Below are positions 25,870 to 33,845 of a stretch of DNA of 64,000 nucleotides, piece by piece. Source of the DNA: Nocardia higoensis. GTDB lineage: Bacteria; Actinomycetota; Actinomycetes; Mycobacteriales; Mycobacteriaceae. The DNA lies in contig NZ_JADLQN010000001.1 in assembly GCF_015477835.1 (NCBI RefSeq), positions 744,001-808,000 of the forward strand. Direction: 5' to 3'. The position numbers were made by a program, and so were the translations under genes. The notes under the pieces were generated by a model. The model saw nothing but the letters and a program-made list of their open reading frames with translations, did not search any database and had not been told where the DNA came from. Position 1 is the first letter of the stretch. Each line of letters begins with the position of its first letter.

Positions 25870-28361
25870 TGTCCCGCCTTCTCGATGTCGCCGACCAGGC
25901 GCTCGACATCCCTGGCCGCCTGGCGCGGGTCGGTGGTGGGGGAGAGCCCCCCGTGCATTCTGGCTCCCGTGATGTTCAGCGCCGACTTCTGATACTGGGC
26001 TCGGGCCCACTGGTCGAGCACATGGTGTTCCTGCTTCTCGCCGAATACTCCGAGCATCACCTTGGCTCGGGTGGTGTCCGCTGCTCCCCACTCGGTCTCG
26101 AGCGTTTCGAGCGACCGTCCAGCCCTGATGTTGCGGGTGAAGTAGGAGTGCCGAGCCGCTGTTTCCACGGCAAACCGCAGCATGCCGGGCAGTGTCCGGC
26201 GCATGGCCTCAGCGGGAAGCTTGCCCTCCTCGTATTCCCGCACCAACCCGAACGCGTCGTCGAGGTACCGGCGAGCGGGATCGGTGGAGGTCGTGATCGA
26301 CACGTGAGAGTCCTTGCCGCGGTTCACTTCCACGATCGTTGCCGCGAGATTTCCGCGCCGCACCGCTGCGGGCAGGCGGTCGTCGTGGGAGAGGACCACG
26401 ACCTGCCGGGTCCGGGCGAGTTCGCCGAGCAAGGTCACGAGGCCGTCCACCTTGGCCGGGTCCATGGCCTGCACCGGGTCATCGAGGATCAGGAATCGGA
26501 ACGGTGATTCGGCCATAGTGGCGCGCGGCAGGAACAGGGCGAGCGCCAGTGCGTGCAGCTCGCCTTGGCTCAGGACGGTGAGCCCGGCCGCGGGCACCCC
26601 GTCGACCATCGAGTCGATGCGCAGCTTGCGCCGGGTCGCGGCCCCTTCCAGGCAGAGATCACCGATCTCCACATTGCTTTCCTGCCGGAGCATCGCCCAC
26701 GCTTGCTGCACACCGTCACGGATCGGTGCGAGACGTTCGTTGCGCAGGCGGCGATCGTTGTCCTGTAACCACTTCTTCGCCTCGGCGAGCTGATCGACCA
26801 CGGGCTTGTCCGTGAGCCACGCCTCCCAGGCCGTGCACCAGGCGTGCAGTTCGGCATGCACCGGCCGCCACTGGTCCTCGCGCTCGGCGAGAAGTGCCGC
26901 CGCGGCCTTCGCGACCGCATCGACTGCTTCACCGAGTGCGAACGCATAGGTCTCCAGATGGTCGGCCAGTTGCGTCATCGTCGCAGCGGAAGGGCCGCCG
27001 GCGATCGCGGCCCACCGCTGCCACGCGCCGCGGGCGGCGGCCACTGTCTCCTCGAGTTGCAGCACAGGGGAGTGGTCGAGGATCGCAGGCGCGGGCGCCA
27101 GTGCGCGAAGCGCCTCGGAGCGCGCCGATTCCATCCGTTCTCTGGCGTCGTTCAGCGCGGCCAGGTGCCGACGGTCCGCGCTGACCGCGGCGCGGCTTTC
27201 CCGAGCCCAGGTCGCGTCGAGAGTGCCGTCGTGACACACGGGGCATGCCATGTCGCCGTGCTCTTCGTGAACTCGGAGAGCCTGTTCGAGCAACCGTAAG
27301 GTGGACAGACTGCGATCGCTGGCCACGCGATCGAGATCGATCGATTCGGCCTCGCTCGCACGCAACCGGTTCGCCACGGCGATGGCGTTCTCCGGGGTGA
27401 TCGGGGCCGTGAGATTCGCGAGTGCGCGCAGCTCCGGAACCGCTCCGCCGGCACCGGCTTCGGTCTCGTTCAGCAGCGCGCGGATGCGGGGCAGATCGGG
27501 CGCCGTCTTCTTCAGCAGCGGCGCCACCGCGGCGGCCCGCTCGTCGTCGAGTTCGGTGACCGCGTCGGCGAGGACTTTGCGCTGCTTCGCGAGCTCGTCA
27601 CCGGGTGCTTTGCGTTCTTTGTGCCGCGCCGAGATCCGATTGATCACGGCCGTCAACTGTTCGACTCCCAGCGCACGCGAGATCGCGTCGTGCAGATCGC
27701 TCGGGGTGCCGTTGAGCATCGCGCCGAGCTCGTCGTAGGAAAGGATCGGGCGAAATCGTTCCAGCGGTCCGTCCCATCCGAGGTCACCGCGACCGATCTG
27801 CTGCTTGCCGCCACGCCGCTGTGTGCGAGTGGTGTGCCGGTCCACATCCGTCTCGTCGTCGGGCCAGTCGAGGGTCACCACGACCGGATCGTTGTCCTCC
27901 TCCACCAAGCTCACCGCGATGCGGGCGGTGGGATGGTGCAGATTGCGCCACTGTTCACGCCACTGGGTCGACTTCTTCTCGCTCCAGCGGAAGGTGCTGT
28001 CGGTGAGCGTGAGTTCCAGGGCTTCCGAGAAGCTGGATTTGCCGGATCCGTTGCGTCCCGCCACGATCGTCAGCCCCGGTTCGGGCCGCAGATTCAAGGT
28101 GGCGGCCGGTCCGATCCCCCGAAAGCCCTCGACCTGCACCGAAGTGAGGAACGTGCGGCGGGCGTCCGGTGATGTTCCGGTCGCGGAGAGCTCCACGACG
28201 GGCTGGGCAGGCGCGCCTGCTCCCAGGTGGTCATCGAGTGCGTGATCGCCCTCGAATGCCGCCAGGATCAGGAGCCCGACCTCGTCTGCGAGGTCGGAGC
28301 GGTCGATCTGTTTGGCGATCCATGGTGCGAGACGTGTGCTGTCCGGAAGCGGATCGGGCAT
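25866..28361 (-). CDS. Rad50/RloC-like AAA ATPase with CPVC hook
   Basis: An 831-residue ATPase; the start at 28361 follows AAAAGGGTTCACCGCC. The N-terminal lobe has Walker A AGRNGSGKSS (101-110) after VEGFRGIG. A coiled-coil region (~240-550) has a CPVC at 373-376 like the zinc hook of Rad50 and RloC. The C-lobe has signature LSQGE (597-601), Walker B LILDDPVQAMD (624-634) and H-loop VLSHDDRL (656-663). After the ATPase a 130-residue helical tail contains Arg729-x3-Glu733 (LRFAVE), recalling part of the R/E/H triad of PrrC/RloC anticodon nucleases. It stands beside a type I restriction operon, as rloC does. Domain calls are strong; nuclease activity is inferred. Confidence 0.85.
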   Translation of the reverse strand: MPDPLPDSTRLAPWIAKQIDRSDLADEVGLLILAAFEGDHALDDHLGAGAPAQPVVELSATGTSPDARRTFLTSVQVEGFRGIGPAATLNLRPEPGLTIVAGRNGSGKSSFSEALELTLTDSTFRWSEKKSTQWREQWRNLHHPTARIAVSLVEEDNDPVVVTLDWPDDETDVDRHTTRTQRRGGKQQIGRGDLGWDGPLERFRPILSYDELGAMLNGTPSDLHDAISRALGVEQLTAVINRISARHKERKAPGDELAKQRKVLADAVTELDDERAAAVAPLLKKTAPDLPRIRALLNETEAGAGGAVPELRALANLTAPITPENAIAVANRLRASEAESIDLDRVASDRSLSTLRLLEQALRVHEEHGDMACPVCHDGTLDATWARESRAAVSADRRHLAALNDARERMESARSEALRALAPAPAILDHSPVLQLEETVAAARGAWQRWAAIAGGPSAATMTQLADHLETYAFALGEAVDAVAKAAAALLAEREDQWRPVHAELHAWCTAWEAWLTDKPVVDQLAEAKKWLQDNDRRLRNERLAPIRDGVQQAWAMLRQESNVEIGDLCLEGAATRRKLRIDSMVDGVPAAGLTVLSQGELHALALALFLPRATMAESPFRFLILDDPVQAMDPAKVDGLVTLLGELARTRQVVVLSHDDRLPAAVRRGNLAATIVEVNRGKDSHVSITTSTDPARRYLDDAFGLVREYEEGKLPAEAMRRTLPGMLRFAVETAARHSYFTRNIRAGRSLETLETEWGAADTTRAKVMLGVFGEKQEHHVLDQWARAQYQKSALNITGARMHGGLSPTTDPRQAARDVERLVGDIEKAGQ

Positions 28362-28434
28362 GGCGGTGAACCCTTTTCGTGTAGGTGATTTCGGGTGGAG
28401 CCGGAGAGAGTGGGCGCGCCTGGCGCCGCAACGA

Positions 28435-28529
28435 GATGTACACATCATCGGAATGTATGTGAATGTTGTCAAGAACTTTCAGCGATCTTGACTTTCACAG
28501 AGGTATGCGCCACGATCGTGATGTACACG
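28435..28529. promoter_or_regulatory. divergent promoter region with stacked inverted repeats
   Basis: The 179-base space between the ATPase and the restriction operon is AT-rich. It holds GATGT-AC-ACATC (28435-28446), GTCAAGA with TCTTGAC around an 11-base loop (28468-28492), and CGTG-ATGTA-CACG (28517-28529) next to the ribosome site of the plus-strand operon. The 9-mer GATGTACAC occurs in the first and third element. These are likely binding sites of one regulator, perhaps the HTH domain of the first operon protein. Confidence 0.5.
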
Positions 28530-28540
28530 AGAGGGGTGAC

Positions 28541-30565
28541 ATGTCGAACCTGGTTCCACCCGTGACAGCCACGGAAATCTCCAAGCTGGTCGGCGTGACC
28601 CGTGCGACCGTGAGCAACTGGCGTAAACGTCACGAGGACTTCCCGAAGCCGGTCGGCGGCACCGAGTTCCGTCCCGTGTTCGACTGGAACGCAGTGCAAG
28701 CGTGGTTAGCCGATCGCGGCCAGGACGCCGCCGATACCCCGACTCTTTCGTTGCAGACAGAGTTGCGCTCGTCGCTGTCCAGCGAGGACGCGCAGGGGCT
28801 GCTCGCCGGGCTGACACCGTCCGAATCCGGCTGGGTGCTGTCGGAGGCCGCGACCACAGCTGACGTATCCGATGTGTTGAAAACATTGGCGCGTGCCGCC
28901 GAAGTCGAAGGGCCGCGTGCGGCGCTCCAGGTCCTGGCCGACCACGCGCACGGCGGTGAACAGAACGTCGGCCTCTACCGGACGCCCGAGCCGGTCGCCA
29001 CCCTGATGGCCGATCTCCTCGAACCGCTGGGGGCCGGACTGGTCCGGGTGCTCGACCCTGCGTGCGGGGGCGGTTCGCTACTCGCCGCCGCTGCCGCGCG
29101 CGGCGCCACAGAACTCTATGGTCAGGACATCTCGGAAACCCAGGCTGCCTTGGCGCGTCTGGCGGTGCCGGCCGAAACCGGGGTCGATGCGACCATCGCC
29201 CTCGGAGACAGTCTGCACGACGACGCTTTCCCTGACCTGGCAGCCGACGCCGTGTTATGCAGTCCGCTCAGCGGACGGGACTGGGGTTCGGACAGGGCGC
29301 ATATCGACGATCCACGCTGGGCGTTCGGCTTGCCGGCACGAACGGATTCGGACTTCGCCTGGGTCCAGCACGCACTCGCGCACCTGCGCCCCGGCGGCCT
29401 CGCCGTTCTGCTGCTTCCGGCATTTGCCGCCTCGAAGGCATCGGCGAGACGAGTTCGCGGTTCGCTGCTGAGAGCGGGAGTGCTTCGCGCTGTCGTCAAC
29501 CTGCCACCGCGACTTCCACAGCTCCTGTGGACGCGCCTCAATCTACAGATCTGGATCCTGGCGAAACCGGACCCCGACACAGCGGTGCCTGACAGCGTGC
29601 TGCTGGTCGACACAGCCGTGGGCGAGCTCGCGCAGAGCGGCGCCGGCGACGCGGTCGATTGGCCGCCGGTCGCCGATACGGTGCGGCGCGTGTGGGCAGC
29701 GTTCATCACGGGGCGATCAGCCGAAGCCGAAGAGCCCAATGTGTCGACCGTCGTCAGGGTCGTCGACCTGCTCGACGAGGAAGTCGACCTATCGCCGGGC
29801 CCGCGGGTGAAGTTGGCGATCGACCCGGGCATCGTCGCCGACGAGGCCGACACGGCACTCTCCCGGCTCCGAGCTTCCATCGCGGAGTTGACCCATGCGT
29901 CCGAGTCCGTCGGCCGGGTCACGGGGATCTCGGGTGCGACCTGGCGGACCGCGACCATGTCCGATCTGGCGTCGGGCGGAGCCGCGCGCATCGTGCGTGC
30001 TCAACCGTCGAGATCGACCGCATCCGATGGTGAAGAATTCCGGCCCGCCATCACCGGCCGCGACATCGTCACGGATAGTCCGGCATCCGGCAAGGTCAAG
30101 GTGGATTCCGACAGTCCGACGATCGACATCGAGACCGGCGACATCCTGGTGCCGACCGTGCGCGGATCCCGTGGCCACGTTTTCCGCATCGCGGGCCCCG
30201 AAGAAGCGGGACTCGCACTCGGCCCGAACGTGCAGCTCGTCCGCACCGACCCGCAACGCCTGGACCCCTGGTTCGTCGCCGGATTCATCGGAGGTCTCGA
30301 CGACGTCGCTTCCGGTGGCACGACACTGATCCACTCCGCCCTGCAGCGAACGCGAATACCCTTGCTGCCGTTGGCCCAGCAACAGCGGTACGGCGCGGCA
30401 TTCCGCGACGTGCACCAACTACGGGCCGCATTGGCGCGAGCCGGTGCGGCCGTGGAGCAGATCGCCGAGGTGGTGACCACCGGTCTCGTCGCCGGTGCGC
30501 TCGAACCGGCCGCGGACAGCGCGAGAAACGAAGACATGAGCAATTCTCGAGGAGGCAGTGAGTGA
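28541..30565 (+). CDS. HTH / degenerate N6-methylase / half-HsdS fusion protein
   Basis: A 674-residue protein starting at ATG 28541 after GAGGGG. Residues ~8-45 form a helix-turn-helix (TATEISKLVGVTRATVSNWR). The middle is an HsdM-like methylase with SAM motif I VLDPACGGGSLLAAA near 172. Motif IV, normally NPPF/Y, reads CSPLSGRDWG near 240, so the catalytic Asn-Pro-Pro-aromatic is lost. Residues ~465-650 resemble one target-recognition half of HsdS, ending in a coiled segment (PLLPLAQQQRYGAAF). It overlaps hsdM by GTGA. It may be a regulatory or specificity partner that binds DNA and SAM without methylating. Confidence 0.8.
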   Translation: MSNLVPPVTATEISKLVGVTRATVSNWRKRHEDFPKPVGGTEFRPVFDWNAVQAWLADRGQDAADTPTLSLQTELRSSLSSEDAQGLLAGLTPSESGWVLSEAATTADVSDVLKTLARAAEVEGPRAALQVLADHAHGGEQNVGLYRTPEPVATLMADLLEPLGAGLVRVLDPACGGGSLLAAAAARGATELYGQDISETQAALARLAVPAETGVDATIALGDSLHDDAFPDLAADAVLCSPLSGRDWGSDRAHIDDPRWAFGLPARTDSDFAWVQHALAHLRPGGLAVLLLPAFAASKASARRVRGSLLRAGVLRAVVNLPPRLPQLLWTRLNLQIWILAKPDPDTAVPDSVLLVDTAVGELAQSGAGDAVDWPPVADTVRRVWAAFITGRSAEAEEPNVSTVVRVVDLLDEEVDLSPGPRVKLAIDPGIVADEADTALSRLRASIAELTHASESVGRVTGISGATWRTATMSDLASGGAARIVRAQPSRSTASDGEEFRPAITGRDIVTDSPASGKVKVDSDSPTIDIETGDILVPTVRGSRGHVFRIAGPEEAGLALGPNVQLVRTDPQRLDPWFVAGFIGGLDDVASGGTTLIHSALQRTRIPLLPLAQQQRYGAAFRDVHQLRAALARAGAAVEQIAEVVTTGLVAGALEPAADSARNEDMSNSRGGSE

Positions 30566-32559
30566 ACACCGGCAAGCACAGCGAGCTGGCCAACCACGCG
30601 TGGTCGGTCGCGGACCTGTTGCGTGGCGACTACAAGCAATCCGACTACGGCAAGGTGATCCTGCCGTTCACGGTGCTACGACGCCTGGAGTGCGTGCTGG
30701 CCCCGACCAGGGACGCGGTCCTCGCCAAGGCCGAGTCGCTGGCCGGCAAAGATCTCGACGTCCACAAGTTCCTGACCATGGCGGCCGGCGCGGTGTTCTA
30801 CAACACCAGCGATCTCACCTTGAAGAAGATCGCCGCCGATCCGACCTACGCCTCCAAGAACCTGATCACCTATATCGGCGCCTTCTCCGAGAACGCACGC
30901 GAGGTGCTGGAGAAGTATGAATTCGCCCAGCAGATCCGCAAACTCGACGCGGCGGGCTTGCTCTATCAGGTGGTCGGCAAGTTCGCCGACCTGGACCTGC
31001 GCCCGGAGGTGGTGTCCAACCATCAGATGGGTTACGTGTTCGAGGAACTGATCCGGCGCTTCGCCGAACAGTCCAATGAGACCGCCGGTGAGCACTTCAC
31101 CCCGCGCGAAGTCATCGAACTGATGGTGAACCTGCTGATCGCGCCCGACGCCGATCTGCTCGGGATGCCCGGCGTGGTCCGCCGCGTCCTCGACCCGGCC
31201 TGCGGCACCGGCGGCATGCTCAGCTCCGCGGAAGCCCACATCACCGCGTTGAACCCGCAGGCGACGGTGGACCTGTACGGGCAGGAACTGAACCCCGAAT
31301 CGTGGGCGATCTGCCGATCCGACCTCATGATCAAGGGGGAGGACTCCGAGAACATCGTGCTCGGCAACTCCCTCGACGACAACGACGGTCACAAGAACAC
31401 CAAGTTCGACTACATGCTCGCCAACCCGCCGTTCGGCGTGGAGTGGAAGAAGATCAAGGACGACGTCGAATGGGAGGCCGCCAACCTCGGTGACGCCGGC
31501 CGCTACGGCGCCGGCCTGCCCCGCATCAACGACGGCTCGCTGCTGTTCCTCCAGCACATGATCTCGAAGATGAAGCCGGTGAACGCGCTCGGCGAGGGCG
31601 GCAGCCGGATCGGCATCGTCTTCAACGGCTCCCCGCTGTTCACCGGCGCCGCCGGGTCCGGCGAGTCCGAGATCCGCCGCTGGATCATCGAGAACGACTG
31701 GCTGGAAGCCGTTGTCGCACTGCCCGATCAGCTGTTCTACAACACCGGCATCTCCACCTACTTCTGGATTCTCACCAACCGGAAGAAGCTCGATCACCAG
31801 GGCAAGGTGGTACTGCTGGACGCGCGGGACTACTGGGTGAAGATGCGCAAGTCGATGGGCGACAAGCGTAAGCAGATCAGCGACGAGCAGATTCGGGAAA
31901 TTACGCAGCTGTACGGTGAAGCGCTGACGGTCGCGAAGGACCCGACTCACCCGCTGCACGGCAAGGTGAAGGTCTTCGCCAACGAGGATTTCGGCTACCG
32001 CCGCATCACCGTGGAACGACCACTGAAACTGCGGTTCGAGCTCACCGGCGAAGGTCTGGACAAGCTGGCCGCCTCGGCGCCGGTCCGCAAGCTGTACGGC
32101 GACTCCGACGCGTTCCGTGTCCTTCTCACGCCATTGGTCGGGTCTTCGTGGCAGACGAAGGCCGACGCTGTGTCCGCGATGCGCGATGCCGTCGTCGGCG
32201 TTGGTGAAACGTGGCCCAGCGGTGCGCCTTTCGCCAAAGTCTTCCGTGAAGCGGTTGGCACGCGAGATGCGGAGGGTGAGATCCAGTTGGTGAAGGGCGC
32301 CCCCGAACCGGATCCTGACCTGCGCGATTTCGAAAATGTTCCGCTGACTGAAGACGTCGATGAATATCTGAACCGCGAGGTCCTGCCTCACGTTCCTGAT
32401 GCGTGGATCGATCACGCCAAGACCAAAGTGGGCTATGAAATACCATTCACACGGCACTTCTATGTATATACGCCACCTCGACCAATAGCAGAGATCGACT
32501 CGGAGTTGAAGGATCTGGAGGCTGAGATCCAGAGCCTTTTGGGCGAGGTGACGCAGTGA
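30562..32559 (+). CDS. hsdM: type I restriction-modification methylase subunit HsdM
   Basis: A 665-residue N6-adenine methylase. The N-terminal helical domain (HAWSVADLLRGDYKQSDYGK) is followed by SAM motif I VLDPACGTGGML near residue 212 and catalytic motif IV ANPPFG near 287-292. It starts at GTG 30562 overlapping the fusion protein and ends overlapping hsdS (GTGA). With HsdS it methylates the target sequence; with HsdR it completes the restriction complex. The intact NPPF contrasts with the degenerate copy just upstream. Confidence 0.96.
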   Translation: MNTGKHSELANHAWSVADLLRGDYKQSDYGKVILPFTVLRRLECVLAPTRDAVLAKAESLAGKDLDVHKFLTMAAGAVFYNTSDLTLKKIAADPTYASKNLITYIGAFSENAREVLEKYEFAQQIRKLDAAGLLYQVVGKFADLDLRPEVVSNHQMGYVFEELIRRFAEQSNETAGEHFTPREVIELMVNLLIAPDADLLGMPGVVRRVLDPACGTGGMLSSAEAHITALNPQATVDLYGQELNPESWAICRSDLMIKGEDSENIVLGNSLDDNDGHKNTKFDYMLANPPFGVEWKKIKDDVEWEAANLGDAGRYGAGLPRINDGSLLFLQHMISKMKPVNALGEGGSRIGIVFNGSPLFTGAAGSGESEIRRWIIENDWLEAVVALPDQLFYNTGISTYFWILTNRKKLDHQGKVVLLDARDYWVKMRKSMGDKRKQISDEQIREITQLYGEALTVAKDPTHPLHGKVKVFANEDFGYRRITVERPLKLRFELTGEGLDKLAASAPVRKLYGDSDAFRVLLTPLVGSSWQTKADAVSAMRDAVVGVGETWPSGAPFAKVFREAVGTRDAEGEIQLVKGAPEPDPDLRDFENVPLTEDVDEYLNREVLPHVPDAWIDHAKTKVGYEIPFTRHFYVYTPPRPIAEIDSELKDLEAEIQSLLGEVTQ

Positions 32560-33839
32560 GTTCAGTACTGGGTGTCGATCTTCCCATCGGTTGGAAATCG
32601 TCACCGATGAAGCGGGCCACAGTGCTGGTGAATCGAGGCACGGCACCTGAATATGTCGAACATGGGCCAGTGCGAATGGTAAGTCAAGCAGCCAATCAGG
32701 AATCCGGATTGAAATGGGATCGTTGCCGATTTCACAATTATCTCGGAGATCCGGAGAGCTTGAAGGGGCATTTGGTCAACGGTGACGTTCTGGTCAATTC
32801 CACTGGAACCGGCACCCTCGGGCGGATCGGCTACTTCAGTGGATCGCCTGATGAAGTTCCCTGTGTGGCCGACGGGCACGTCACGGTAGTCCGTACTGAT
32901 CCAACTGAACTGCATCCACGGTTTGCCTATTACTGGATGCGCTCGGAAGTGTTTCGCGACTACATCTTTGCAGCGTTGGTCGTTGGAGCTACAAATCAGA
33001 TAGAGCTCAACCGTGATCGCCTTCGTGATGCCCCGGTCCCGCTACCTCTGCTGGAGGAGCAGCGCCGCATCGCCGACTTCCTCGACGCCGAAATCTCCCG
33101 AATCGACCGGCTAATGAAAGCACGTGAAAAGCAAATACTTCTCTTGAAGGATCGTCGCTGGTCCCACTTTCAGGAACTCATCGATCGGTCAGGCTCGCCA
33201 ATACTTCCGTTGCGGCGGATCATAGACAGTCTTACTGACGGTCCGTTTGGAAGCGCGTTCTCTAGCTCGGACTACTCGGATGAGGGTGCTGCCGTAGTTC
33301 GGCTGGGTAATATCGGATTCGCCGAATATAGGACAGATGACCAGGCGCGAGTACCGATGTCGATTTTTGAACGGTTCCAGCAGTATGCTGTACAGGCCGG
33401 TGACGTGCTCATTGCAGGACTCGGCGATGCCAAGAATCATGCGGGCCGCGCGTGTGTGGCTCCCGATCTGGGGTTGTCGATTGTTAAGGGTAAATGCTTT
33501 CGAATGCGCCTGAATTCTCAAGGAGATCCAGAATTCATTGCTACGGTCCTCTCTTCTCCGATAGGTGCGTCCGCTGTCGAAGGGAGAGGTTCGACGAGGT
33601 CGATGATCAACCTTGATGTTGTAAAGTCTGCTCGGGTTCCAATTCCTTCGCTGCTAGCGCAGCGGCGCATTGTTGAGGATCACGCGGCTGCCTGGTCGCA
33701 GATGGCGCGGCTAGTTGATCGAGGCTCGGCCCAGATCGGCCTCCTGGCCGAGCGTCGCCAAGCGCTTATCACCGCCGCCGTGACCGGCAAATTCGACGTC
33801 ACCACCGCCTCCGGGCGAAACCTCACCCAGGGGGTATAG
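32556..33839 (+). CDS. hsdS: type I restriction specificity subunit HsdS
   Basis: A 427-residue protein with two target-recognition domains (about 1-160 and 205-370), each followed by a coiled conserved region (LPLLEEQRRIADFLDAEISR and PSLLAQRRIVEDHAAAW). The first part has many A/T-ending codons and clearly lower GC than hsdM and hsdR, as expected for a specificity subunit exchanged by horizontal transfer. It starts at GTG 32556 overlapping hsdM by four bases and ends six bases before hsdR. The recognised sequence cannot be predicted by eye. Confidence 0.95.
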   Translation: MSSVLGVDLPIGWKSSPMKRATVLVNRGTAPEYVEHGPVRMVSQAANQESGLKWDRCRFHNYLGDPESLKGHLVNGDVLVNSTGTGTLGRIGYFSGSPDEVPCVADGHVTVVRTDPTELHPRFAYYWMRSEVFRDYIFAALVVGATNQIELNRDRLRDAPVPLPLLEEQRRIADFLDAEISRIDRLMKAREKQILLLKDRRWSHFQELIDRSGSPILPLRRIIDSLTDGPFGSAFSSSDYSDEGAAVVRLGNIGFAEYRTDDQARVPMSIFERFQQYAVQAGDVLIAGLGDAKNHAGRACVAPDLGLSIVKGKCFRMRLNSQGDPEFIATVLSSPIGASAVEGRGSTRSMINLDVVKSARVPIPSLLAQRRIVEDHAAAWSQMARLVDRGSAQIGLLAERRQALITAAVTGKFDVTTASGRNLTQGV

Positions 33840-33845
33840 CGAACC

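Noticed and set aside
30676..32646. 656-residue minus-strand frame opposite hsdM
   Set aside because: It is a shadow of hsdM, which has intact methylase motifs and overlapping neighbours.
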